Positions 16,739-26,061 of a DNA stretch of 64,000 nucleotides are shown piece after piece. Source of the DNA: Chloroflexota bacterium (GTDB taxonomy: Bacteria; Chloroflexota; Anaerolineae; Aggregatilineales; Phototrophicaceae). The notes under the pieces were generated by a model, which ran no database searches, was not told where the DNA came from, and saw only the letters and a program-made list of their open reading frames with translations. A program made the position numbers and the translations under genes. Where the stretch lies: the NCBI GenBank assembly GCA_026708115.1, contig JAPOVL010000046.1, forward strand, positions 62,001-126,000, given 5' to 3'. Numbering within the stretch: position 1 is the first letter of the stretch; each line of letters opens with the position of its first letter.

Positions 16739-17656
16739 ATGACATTCCCGCAACTGAGCGAAGAGTTCCGTATTGGCCGCTTGGCGGCGCCTGTTGGCAA
16801 GCTGCGCATGGTGCTCGATACCGATACCTATAACGAGATTGATGATCAGTTCGCGCTGACTTATGCGCTGCTCTCGCGGGAACGGCTCTCTGTCGAGGCG
16901 ATTTATGCCGCGCCCTTTCACAACAGCCGCTCTACGGGACCGGGCGATGGCATGGAAAAAAGCTATGAAGAGATCTTGCGCTTGCTGGATTTTCTGGGGC
17001 GCTCCGCCGATGGCTTCGCCTTCCGCGGATCCACTGCCTACCTAGGCAGCGAACGACAGCCGCAAGACAACGCCGCGGTCCGCGATCTAATCGACAAGGC
17101 CCGGTCGAGTCCATCGGACGATCCGCTCTATGTGGTTGCCATCGGGGCCATCACCAACGTCGCTTCCGCGCTGCTGCTAGCGCCGGAGATCATCGATCGC
17201 ATCGTGGTGGTCTGGCTGGGTGGGCATCATCTGAATTGGCCGCACACGCGCGAATTCAACCTGGCGCAGGATGTGCCGGCGGCGCAGGTCGTGCTGGACA
17301 GCGGCGTGCCCTTTGTGATTGTGCCTTGCATGGGCGTGACCTCTCATCTGTTGACCACGCTGCCGGAGCTGCAGTCGACCATCGGCGGGACCAATCCGGT
17401 TGGCGACTACCTTTGTCAGATTTTCAAAGAATATCGCCCCGATTCTTTTGGGGCCTCCAGCGTGATATGGGATATCTCGACCATTGCCTGGCTGCTCAAT
17501 TGCGATTGGGCGCCGAGCATCATGACGCATAGCCCGGTGCTGACCGATCAGATCACCTGGAGCGTCGATCAATCCCGGCATCTGGCGCGGGTGGCCTATT
17601 TTGTCCATCGCGATCCCATCTTCCGTGATTTGTTCAAGAAGATCCGGGCGCTCTGA
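16739..17656 (+). CDS. nucleoside hydrolase (inosine/uridine-preferring type)
   Basis: 305 residues, the usual length. The calcium- and ribose-binding signature appears as VLDTDTYNEIDDQFAL (residues 25-40), a variant of the common DTDPGxDD motif with one extra residue. AIGAITNVASALL matches the G-P-L-TN-A block, and HTREFNLAQDVPAAQVVL matches the EFN...D site that holds the ribose. The enzyme hydrolyses the N-glycosidic bond of nucleosides to base and ribose in the cytoplasm. Lying next to three binding-protein genes, and with a nucleoside-type ABC system elsewhere in the window, a role in nucleoside use is likely; base specificity is not readable. Confidence 0.85.
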   Translation: MTFPQLSEEFRIGRLAAPVGKLRMVLDTDTYNEIDDQFALTYALLSRERLSVEAIYAAPFHNSRSTGPGDGMEKSYEEILRLLDFLGRSADGFAFRGSTAYLGSERQPQDNAAVRDLIDKARSSPSDDPLYVVAIGAITNVASALLLAPEIIDRIVVVWLGGHHLNWPHTREFNLAQDVPAAQVVLDSGVPFVIVPCMGVTSHLLTTLPELQSTIGGTNPVGDYLCQIFKEYRPDSFGASSVIWDISTIAWLLNCDWAPSIMTHSPVLTDQITWSVDQSRHLARVAYFVHRDPIFRDLFKKIRAL

Positions 17657-17723
17657 GACAGATGACAGCCGTGACTCCCCCAGCGGTCATGGATCGCGCT
17701 GGACCACGCTCATTTCCCGCGTT

Positions 17724-17751
17724 TTGTACTGGCATGTTCAACTGGTACAAT
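17724..17751 (+). promoter_or_regulatory. putative promoter of the second Uma2 gene
   Basis: TTGTAC (17724-17729) and TACAAT (17746-17751) are separated by 16 bases, 39 bases before the ATG at 17791. Confidence 0.45.
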
Positions 17752-17790
17752 TAATGTGTCAGCAAGGATTCCGAAAGGTTCGCGCCCTAA

Positions 17791-18360
17791 ATGTTCGTAC
17801 AACAGCAATACGTCACAGTTGATCGCTTTCTCGAGATGGTGGAGCAGCCACAATATCAGGACCGCGTCCTGGAACTCGTGGAAGGAGCCATCGTCGAGAT
17901 GTCGAAGCCTACGCGAATACACGGAGTCGTTACGATGCGGCTCGCTCTCAAGATCGCCAACTTCGTCGAGGAGCGTAAACTGGGCGAGGTAACCGTGGGC
18001 GATACCGGATTCGTGCTAAAGCGGCACGCACACGAGCGCGACACCGTTCGCGGCCTGGACATCGCCTTTGTCAACAGTGATCGACTGCCGTCGCCACCGG
18101 ACAACACCTGGTACGAAATTGGGCCCGACCTGGCTGTCGAGGTGATCTCCCCGAACAACAAGACTGCCGACACTCATCTGAAAGTGACGCAACTCCTGAA
18201 CGCGGGCACGCGTCTCATCTGGGTCGTGTACCCCGAGAATCGCTCGGTCGTGACGCACACGGCAAACCGCGCCAAGACGCTTTACGAGGATGACACGCTG
18301 TCCGGCGGGGATGTGCTGCCTGGCTTCGAGTTGCGGGTGGGTGACATCTTTCCGAGTTGA
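17791..18360 (+). CDS. Uma2 family (DUF820) putative restriction-fold endonuclease
   Basis: 189 residues. The family pattern is clear: LELVEGAIVEMSKPTRIHG (acidic residue and His), RGLDIAFVN, GPDLAVEVISPNNKTADTHLKV (the Asp and E-V-x pair of the PD-(D/E)XK site), AGTRLIWVVYPENRSV, and the terminal LSGGDVLPGFEL. It is distantly related to the copy at 6349-6921. It has its own promoter and no functional link to either neighbour. Its role is unknown. Confidence 0.85.
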   Translation: MFVQQQYVTVDRFLEMVEQPQYQDRVLELVEGAIVEMSKPTRIHGVVTMRLALKIANFVEERKLGEVTVGDTGFVLKRHAHERDTVRGLDIAFVNSDRLPSPPDNTWYEIGPDLAVEVISPNNKTADTHLKVTQLLNAGTRLIWVVYPENRSVVTHTANRAKTLYEDDTLSGGDVLPGFELRVGDIFPS

Positions 18361-18494
18361 TCAATCTCGCTCTATGTCGATATAACGCTTGCGGTGTTCA
18401 TCCGCCTCGAGCGGTGATTGTCTGTCTTTCTATACTTTTCCGTTCAGCTAGTTCCTTTGCACCCTCAAACGGCAATCAATGTTAAATGAAGAGC

Positions 18495-18514
18495 GGGCGA
18501 CACAAGTGTCGCCC
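18495..18514. terminator. bidirectional hairpin between convergent genes
   Basis: GGGCGACA-CAAG-TGTCGCCC is a perfect 8-bp stem in the 184-base gap between the Uma2 gene and the convergent molybdenum hydroxylase gene. On the plus strand it is followed by a T-rich stretch (CTTCAATTCCTTT). The rest of the gap holds nothing else that I recognise. Confidence 0.55.
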
Positions 18515-18544
18515 CTTCAATTCCTTTACTGATTTGAGAAGCGT

Positions 18545-21208
18545 CTAAGTCTTGCCGTTGCTGCCGTTGCGTCCGTTAGTTCGGCGAGGCGGGCGCTTGC
18601 GCGGCAGCTTCATGGGCAATTTGTGACGGCGCACCCCGTCGAACTGGTAGAGCGCGTTGGCGACGGCGCCCGCGGTCGGCACCAGGCCGATCTCGCCCAC
18701 GCCTTTGGCGCCGTAGGGTCCATAGGGATCGGGCACTTCGACGCCGATGACTTCCATTTCCGGCATATCCCGAGCGCGCAGGATGCCGCATTTACGCAGC
18801 ATGGTGCTCTTGGGTCGGCCGTCTTCCATCGGCAAGTCCTCGCTGATGGCATATCCCAGACCCATATGGATCGAGCCTTCCAACTGGCCTTCAAAGAGCG
18901 TGGGATTGAAGATCTTGCCGGCGTCATGGGCGGCGATGATCTTCTCGACTTGACCGGCCTCATCCAGAATCACCACTTGCGTGGCGTAGCTGTAACTGTA
19001 GTGTGTGTAGACCTTCTCGACCATGGCGCCGGGCTTGGTCGTCCAGTCCACCGTGAAGGCGCCGACGTAGCGCTTGCCGATGAGTTCCTCCAGGGAGTGC
19101 TTCTCCAGGTCGGTTTTGAACTCGCGGCAGGCGTCGATGATGGCGTTGCCGATCAGCGAAGTGGCCCGCGAAGCGGTGGTCATGCCAGTCACCATCTCGG
19201 ACTCGGTCTCGACGCGGACCTCGACCAGCGCCGGATCAAGGCCGGTTTCGGTCACCAGCGCCTGGACCGCCATGGTATGCACGCCTTGTCCCATTTCGGT
19301 CCAGCCATGGTCAATAACGACCTTGGCACGCCGAGCGCTTTCCTTCCCGTCCTTGCCATTGCCGGAAGGGCGGGGGAGATGGGGATCCGCCTCCACGCTG
19401 ACGGTCACCTGGGACGAATCGGGCATGCCGTTGCCGATGCCGGTGTTTTTGATGCCACAGGCGATGCCGGCAAACTTGGCGTCGCGGAACTCGTTCTTGA
19501 CCGCTTCCAGCGTGGCCTTGGCGCCGGCGCCGGCTTCAATGACCTGACCGGTGGCGGTCATGTCACCGTCATCCAGCGCGTTCTGATAGCGGAATTGCCA
19601 GCGGTCGAAGCCACCCTGTTCACAGAGGTCGTCAATGCAGCTTTCCAGGGCGAAGGCGGTTTGATTGACGCCGAAACCGCGCATGGCGCCGCAGGGCAGG
19701 TTGTTGGTGTAGACGGCTGTGCTTTCGATATCGGTGACCGGGAAGTTGTATGCGCCGGTGGCATGGCCCGCCGAACGTTCCAGCACCTTCATGCCCACGG
19801 AAGCGTAAGCGCCGGTATCGCCGACGAAGCGTCCCTTGCAGAAGGTCAACATGCCGTCGTCGTCACAGCCGATGGTGTATTCCATCCAGATCGGATGGCG
19901 CTTGGGGTGCATGATGATCGATTCGTCCCGGGTCAGGCGCACTTTGACCGGCTCGGCCATCAAATGAGCCGCCAGGGCCGCGTGACCCTGAACCGAGAGA
20001 TCTTCCTTGCCGCCGAAGGCGCCGCCGTTGGACACCAATACAACGTTGATATCGGCTTGCGGCAAGCCCAGCAACTTGGCGATTTGCACCCGATCTTCAA
20101 AGACGCCCTGCCCCTGGGACAGCACTTCTACGCCAGCGCCTCGGGGATAGGCGATACAGGCTTCCGGTTCCATGAAGCCGTGTTCGATCATCTGCGTCTC
20201 GTAAACGCCTGTGGTGGTGTATGCCGAATCCGCCATGGCCGTTTCCAGATCGCCACGATTGGTGATGGATTGCGACAGGACGTTGCCGCCTTCGTGCACG
20301 GAGGGGCTGTCGGCGTCAAGCGCGGCGTGCATATCGGTGACCGCTTCCAGGATTTCGTAGTCGATATCGATCAGCTCGACCGCTTCCCGGGCGATGACAT
20401 CGCTTTCCGCGACCACCAGCGCCAGCACATCGCCGATATAGCGAGTGGTCTCGCCGACCGCAATCATCAGCGGCCAGTCCTGCTTGATCAAGCCGATATG
20501 CCTGTCGCCCGGCACGTCCTCGGCGGTGAAAATGCGGATGACGCCCGGATGCGCCAATGCTGTGCTCAGGTCCATCGACTTGACGAGCGCGCGCGGATGA
20601 TCGCTGAACTTCAGCGCGCCAATGCGCAGGCCATCCATGCGGATGTCATCGACGTAGCGATGCTGCCCCAACACCAGATCGCCCGCCTGATACTTGGGCA
20701 GCCGCGAGCCGATGCGCCCGTCGCATTCCGGAATGGGCACTTCTTCTTCGTTGCGGATGGCGTCGGCGGCCGTCTCGATGGCGTTTACGATCTTCTTGTA
20801 ACCGGTACAGCGGCAGAGGTGGGGCGTCAGCGCCTTTTCGATCTCGGCGCGCGAGGGATCGGGATTGTGGTTGATCAGGTTGTTGGCTTGCATGACGATG
20901 CCGGGGATGCAGAAGCCGCATTGGACGCCGCCCTCGGTCACAAAGGCGTTGGCAAAAACGTTCTGTCGGTATTCGCCCAGCCCTTCGGTGGTCGTCACCG
21001 ACTTGCCGGCGATCTTTTCCATTTTGGTGACGCAGGAGAGCAAAGCCTTGTCGTCGACCTGCACCACGCAGCAGCCGCATGCGGCTTGCGGTGCGCAGCC
21101 GTCTTTGGGAGAGATGATGCCCAGGTCCTCGCGCAGGACGTTCATCAGTGGGCGAGCGGGGTCGCCGTCGTACTGTGTCACTTGTCCGTTAAGCATGAAT
21201 TCAATCAT
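18545..21208 (-). CDS. fused xanthine-dehydrogenase-type molybdenum hydroxylase
   Basis: 887 residues joining two domains. Residues 1-150 are a two-cluster ferredoxin domain: a plant-type site with Cys 38, 44, 47 and 59, then GGVQCGFCIPG and HLCRCTGYKK. Residues from about 165 form the molybdopterin-binding subunit, with GGAFGGKED, AMRGFGVNQ, WTEMGQGVHT and the catalytic Glu in GAKGVGEIGL. This fusion without an FAD subunit matches the selenium-dependent xanthine dehydrogenase type (XdhA/XdhD-like), which hydroxylates purines. No FAD-subunit gene or maturation gene is adjacent. The first cluster has CX5C rather than the usual CX4C. AGGAG precedes the ATG. The C-terminus ends in a basic tail, KLPRKRPPRRTNGRNG. 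The substrate is not proven. Confidence 0.85.
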   Translation of the reverse strand: MIEFMLNGQVTQYDGDPARPLMNVLREDLGIISPKDGCAPQAACGCCVVQVDDKALLSCVTKMEKIAGKSVTTTEGLGEYRQNVFANAFVTEGGVQCGFCIPGIVMQANNLINHNPDPSRAEIEKALTPHLCRCTGYKKIVNAIETAADAIRNEEEVPIPECDGRIGSRLPKYQAGDLVLGQHRYVDDIRMDGLRIGALKFSDHPRALVKSMDLSTALAHPGVIRIFTAEDVPGDRHIGLIKQDWPLMIAVGETTRYIGDVLALVVAESDVIAREAVELIDIDYEILEAVTDMHAALDADSPSVHEGGNVLSQSITNRGDLETAMADSAYTTTGVYETQMIEHGFMEPEACIAYPRGAGVEVLSQGQGVFEDRVQIAKLLGLPQADINVVLVSNGGAFGGKEDLSVQGHAALAAHLMAEPVKVRLTRDESIIMHPKRHPIWMEYTIGCDDDGMLTFCKGRFVGDTGAYASVGMKVLERSAGHATGAYNFPVTDIESTAVYTNNLPCGAMRGFGVNQTAFALESCIDDLCEQGGFDRWQFRYQNALDDGDMTATGQVIEAGAGAKATLEAVKNEFRDAKFAGIACGIKNTGIGNGMPDSSQVTVSVEADPHLPRPSGNGKDGKESARRAKVVIDHGWTEMGQGVHTMAVQALVTETGLDPALVEVRVETESEMVTGMTTASRATSLIGNAIIDACREFKTDLEKHSLEELIGKRYVGAFTVDWTTKPGAMVEKVYTHYSYSYATQVVILDEAGQVEKIIAAHDAGKIFNPTLFEGQLEGSIHMGLGYAISEDLPMEDGRPKSTMLRKCGILRARDMPEMEVIGVEVPDPYGPYGAKGVGEIGLVPTAGAVANALYQFDGVRRHKLPMKLPRKRPPRRTNGRNGSNGKT

Positions 21209-21376
21209 CAGAAGTGTCTCCTATCTAATATGCGTTCAGCACACCAGGCACTTTTCGATAGGTTCACTCGACCTAACGCCGCGCGTCACGACCTGCGACT
21301 GTAGACACTATTATGGTGAGTTTTGGAGGATTTTTCAAATATTTGGCAATATATTTGGTCAAAACATGCCCACACG

Positions 21377-22231
21377 TCAGAATGGAATCTCGTTAATGCG
21401 CGAATATATCTTAAGTTTGTGTTCTGTGTACTGAAGAATACTTAATCCCGCATTTATAGCCAGGGTTGCCTCGGCATCACTTAAAAGCGAATCAGTAGGA
21501 TGCGCAGAACTGGCTTCATTACGTATCGGGTTTAGGGCATCCACAATGTTTGCAATTGAGTTTAGTACTTTCTGAATCTCACTCTTTTTCGGTCCGTAAT
21601 CGTGAAATGCAGGATGATCCTTCCGAAGCCGTTTGAACAGTTTTGTAATGCTTGCATCTGCGTCATACTGAATGTTTTCTTGGTCGCACAGATTCTTGAA
21701 ATACCCATGCAACGCTGTATGAATGCGGTCAACGGCGTGGGGTGTTCCGCCGGTTCGAATTAGATTTTGTGCGTCTGCAAGTGCACGTCGCACAGCGTCG
21801 GACGAGTTATCCGGTGTAACGAAATGGACCATATCAGTGTGGGACGCAAGACGATTGTGTATGTTTATGAGTTTCTTGCGGAGCTCTTTTGTACGAGTGT
21901 GCGGTGCATCATTTTGATAAGGCGAAAAACGTTTCAATACGCCGCGCAGAATTCTAGCTTGAACATGAGGATGTTGGATCTCCAAGATAGCTCTAAATTC
22001 CTCGCGGATTTTGCCTTGATAATTGTAATTCGGGTGTATATCAAGGTCACAGTCAATTTGGTAGAATTCCTTGAGCGTCTTCCGATCATAGAAGTCGCCC
22101 AAATAACCTCCTTCTATTCCAATGTAATATTCCATAAGATGATCGATTTCTCGGGACGTTAGCTTTGACATTTCTCTGTGCAAGTTTGTTTGGACAAGAC
22201 TTCGTATTATATTATGAAATGAGTAATACAT
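21377..22231 (-). CDS. Abi_C-like abortive-infection family protein
   Basis: 284 residues. The C-terminal segment NPIRNEASSAHPTDSLLSD, followed by a hydrophobic helix (ATLAINAGLSILQYTEH), is typical of the Abi_C domain found in phage-resistance (abortive infection) proteins. The N-terminal half contains GIEGGYLGDFYDRKTLKEF and ARILRGVLKRF, a pattern I recall at the front of such proteins. An ATG at 22171 is an alternative start. The gene is clearly more AT-rich than its neighbours, stands alone between metabolic genes and was probably acquired horizontally. Defence function is an inference from the family. Confidence 0.6.
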   Translation of the reverse strand: MYYSFHNIIRSLVQTNLHREMSKLTSREIDHLMEYYIGIEGGYLGDFYDRKTLKEFYQIDCDLDIHPNYNYQGKIREEFRAILEIQHPHVQARILRGVLKRFSPYQNDAPHTRTKELRKKLINIHNRLASHTDMVHFVTPDNSSDAVRRALADAQNLIRTGGTPHAVDRIHTALHGYFKNLCDQENIQYDADASITKLFKRLRKDHPAFHDYGPKKSEIQKVLNSIANIVDALNPIRNEASSAHPTDSLLSDAEATLAINAGLSILQYTEHKLKIYSRINEIPF

Positions 22232-22303
22232 TCTAGGCTCTATCGGTATGTTGTGAAATGACGTGCTGTCACCAAAGTGATGCGCGAAGTGGTATGCCGA
22301 GAG

Positions 22304-22309
22304 TATAAT
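22304..22309 (+). promoter_or_regulatory. -10 element upstream of galactokinase
   Basis: A perfect TATAAT lies 28 bases before the GTG start at 22338. No convincing -35 hexamer is seen. Confidence 0.4.
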
Positions 22310-22337
22310 TCGCTAATAAAGTCGGAGCCGTAGCATT

Positions 22338-23483
<1,146 letters not shown>

Positions 23484-23538
23484 CGCGCTGCCCAGGCAAG
23501 GCGGGAATGTCTGGGAGCGGAGGATGGCGCTGAGCCAA

Positions 23539-24426
23539 CTATCCTTTGACGGCGCCCGCCGTCAGGCCTTCCACGATGCGGTTCTGGAAAAACAAGACTA
23601 GCGCAACCAAGGGGATAGTGACGACCATGGCTGCCGCCATGATCTCGGCGATGGGTTCTTGCTCGGAGAATTCGCCGGAGAACAAGGCGATGGCCACCGG
23701 CACGGTTTGTGCCGAGGGATTGGTGGCGGTGAAATTGAGCGCGAACAAATACTCATTCCAGGATTGCACAAAAGCCAGCAAACCGGTCGTGACTAGGGCG
23801 GGCGCGGTCAGCGGCAGCAAGATAAGGCGGAAGGTCTGGAAAGGGGTACAGCCATCGACAGTGGCCGCTTGTTCGATCTCGGCGGGCAACCCCTTGAAGA
23901 AGCTGGTCAAGACCCAGACGGTAAAAGGCAGGGTGAAAACGGGATAGGTAACCAGCAGGGACAAGCCGGTACCGAAGAAACCAAGCTGGCGGACGATGGT
24001 ATACAAGCCCGACAAGATCGAGATGGCCGGGAACATGGTCATGGAGAGGACGACGTAGAGCAGGACGACGCGCCCGCGGAAGCGCAGCCTGCCCAGGGCG
24101 TAGGCGGCGAAGGAGCCCGCGACCAGCGCGAACAAGGATGCGGCCGACGAGACAAGCGCAGAATTGCGCAGGGCCAGCAGGAATGAGCCGCCGCGAAAGA
24201 CGTATTGGTAGTTCTGCAGGGTGGGATTCCGCGGCAGGTAACTGGCGGTTTGGAACATCTCGTTCTCGGTTTTGAAGGAGGTGGCGAAAGCCCAATAGAA
24301 GGGGAAGAGGGCGTAAACCGCGACGACGATCACCAGGGCGTAGAGCAGCGCCTGTTGCAGCCGCCCTTTTAATTCTTTAGGCGTCATGCCGAAGATGCGG
24401 TTGACGCTGGGAGTTTTCTGCACCAT
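23539..24426 (-). CDS. sugar ABC transporter permease (MalG type)
   Basis: 295 residues with six hydrophobic segments. The binding-protein-dependent permease loop is EQAATVDGCTPFQTFRLILL (EAA...G type). It forms the inner-membrane channel of a carbohydrate importer together with the gene just upstream. The start at 24426 is preceded by GGAG eight bases away, inside the end of the upstream permease gene, and leaves a single base between the two reading frames. No ATP-binding subunit gene is adjacent; a shared MsmX-type ATPase is likely, by analogy with related systems. Confidence 0.9.
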   Translation of the reverse strand: MVQKTPSVNRIFGMTPKELKGRLQQALLYALVIVVAVYALFPFYWAFATSFKTENEMFQTASYLPRNPTLQNYQYVFRGGSFLLALRNSALVSSAASLFALVAGSFAAYALGRLRFRGRVVLLYVVLSMTMFPAISILSGLYTIVRQLGFFGTGLSLLVTYPVFTLPFTVWVLTSFFKGLPAEIEQAATVDGCTPFQTFRLILLPLTAPALVTTGLLAFVQSWNEYLFALNFTATNPSAQTVPVAIALFSGEFSEQEPIAEIMAAAMVVTIPLVALVLFFQNRIVEGLTAGAVKG

Positions 24427-24427
24427 A

Positions 24428-25984
24428 TCAGGACTCCACATTCAGCAGGCGCACGTAAATGAAGGCGAAGACCGAGATGAAGATGAAAATAATCACGCTA
24501 ATGGCAGAGGCGTAGCCATCCTGCTGATTGCTGACAAGGGTTTCAAAGTTGTATGTCGCCATGGATAGCTGCTGCCGTCCGAACAGCACGTTGAAGAGGT
24601 CGAAGACGCGCAGGGCGTCCAGCGTGCGAAAGATGAGGGCGATGGCGATGGCGGGACGCAAAAGGGGCAGCGTGATCGAGAAAAAGCGGCGTACCGGATT
24701 GGCGCCGTCGACCGAAGCGGCTTCGTAGAGGTCGCCCGGTATCACTTGCAAGCCGGCCAGCAGGAGCAGCGCCATAAAGGGCGCTGTCTTCCAGACATCC
24801 ACGATGATGGCGGTGGGAATCTGCAATGATGGATCGGAGAGCCAGGCCAGGGGCGCTTCAATGGCGTTCAGGTCCAGCAGGATCTTGTTGAAGATGCCGG
24901 CGCTGGTGTCTTTGAGCATCAGCTCCCAGAGGCGCGCCGAGATCACGGTCGGGATGGCCCAGGGTACCAACATGACGGCGCGCATGGCCCCGCGCCCGCG
25001 GAACTTGGAATTGACAATCATCGCCATGAACAGGCCGATGAGCAATTCTAGCGCGACGGAAATGACCGTGAAGATGACGGTCGTTATAATCGCTTCGATG
25101 AAATCGTCGTCCAGGCCGCTGATCGCCGCCGATTGATCGCCGCCGACTGGAATGTTGACAATGGTCCGATAGCCGGCGCGCAGCAATTCGCGGTCGATCG
25201 ATTCCCAGCGAATGCTGCCGTTGGCCCGGGTATCGCAAGGACCGTCAGTGACGCTCTTGCGGCAGGTCACCGTATCCACACGGAAGGTCAGCAGGTTGAG
25301 ATAATTCTCCAGCCCGACGAATTGCGGGACCTCGCTCCCGGCGAAACGCTTGTCGGTCAAGCTGCGGACGAAGGTTTGCTCGAGCGGGCGGGCGGCGACC
25401 AGGACGAAAATCGTCAGCGTTGGGATGAGCAGGTTCCAGGCCAGGCGCGTTTCGCGGCCAAGCAAGGAATCTTCGCCGCTGAACAACCGGTCTATGTTGT
25501 TGTTGAACCAATACCAGAGCACGAATGCGATGAGCGCAACAAATGCCGCCGGCGCGATGGCAGCGCTCATGCCGGCCAGGTCAACCGCTTCCCGGTCCAT
25601 GGCGGCGCTGTTGACGAAGTTGAAGATAGTGAGCGCGATATAGGCGACCAGACCCATGCCCAGCCACAGGATGGCAATGCGCGCCCAATAGGCGACGCGG
25701 ATATTGCCGCTCCGTAGCCGAAGGCCGATCACGATGAAGGCGGCGCCCAAAAACGCAATGAGCGCCGAGACGATGATGCCAAAGCGTTCCAGATAAATCA
25801 GCAAAAATGATGGCGCTCGCGAGTCTTCCTCCGATGGCGCCCAGTCCAAAGCCAATTGAATAGCCTCATCGTTGGCGACTGCCAGCGCAAAAAAAACAAT
25901 CGCCAGGGCGCCAATCGCCATCATGACGACGCTGACCGCGGTGATTTGCAAATTGTTCTGAGCGGGATCTGCAGCGTTAGGCAT
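24428..25984 (-). CDS. sugar ABC transporter permease (MalF type) with extra N-terminal membrane region
   Basis: 518 residues, against about 300 for most members. The last 300 residues are a normal MalF-type permease, with the EAA loop at YEAASVDGANPVRRFFSITL. The first 200 hold about four extra transmembrane segments (near residues 14-33, 64-88, 103-124 and 144-158) before the region LLIPTLTIFVLVAARPLEQT, where the normal TM1 begins. A periplasmic loop of about 100 residues with a Cys pair (TCRKSVTDGPCD) follows. MalF proteins also carry N-terminal additions and a long periplasmic loop, so this may be a variant of that plan. The ATG at 25984 is chosen over an upstream GTG at 26041. Confidence 0.85.
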   Translation of the reverse strand: MPNAADPAQNNLQITAVSVVMMAIGALAIVFFALAVANDEAIQLALDWAPSEEDSRAPSFLLIYLERFGIIVSALIAFLGAAFIVIGLRLRSGNIRVAYWARIAILWLGMGLVAYIALTIFNFVNSAAMDREAVDLAGMSAAIAPAAFVALIAFVLWYWFNNNIDRLFSGEDSLLGRETRLAWNLLIPTLTIFVLVAARPLEQTFVRSLTDKRFAGSEVPQFVGLENYLNLLTFRVDTVTCRKSVTDGPCDTRANGSIRWESIDRELLRAGYRTIVNIPVGGDQSAAISGLDDDFIEAIITTVIFTVISVALELLIGLFMAMIVNSKFRGRGAMRAVMLVPWAIPTVISARLWELMLKDTSAGIFNKILLDLNAIEAPLAWLSDPSLQIPTAIIVDVWKTAPFMALLLLAGLQVIPGDLYEAASVDGANPVRRFFSITLPLLRPAIAIALIFRTLDALRVFDLFNVLFGRQQLSMATYNFETLVSNQQDGYASAISVIIFIFISVFAFIYVRLLNVES

Positions 25985-26015
25985 TGCGATTCCAGGGATC
26001 GCCCAAGGGAAGAGA

Positions 26016-26037
26016 GGATCCCGCAGCTGCGGGACCC
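26016..26037 (-). promoter_or_regulatory. intercistronic hairpin between binding protein and permease genes
   Basis: A palindromic stretch centred on CCCGCAGCTGCGGG lies in the 77-base gap. It lacks a T-run, so it is more likely to protect the 3' end of the binding-protein mRNA or to cause partial termination, raising binding protein over permease. Confidence 0.5.
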
Positions 26038-26061
26038 TCACGGAATAGACTTCAGCTTGCC

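Noticed and set aside
18623..21304. An 893-codon plus-strand frame
   Set aside because: It is the exact antisense of the molybdenum hydroxylase gene, which has all expected motifs; the long open frame follows from high GC codon bias.
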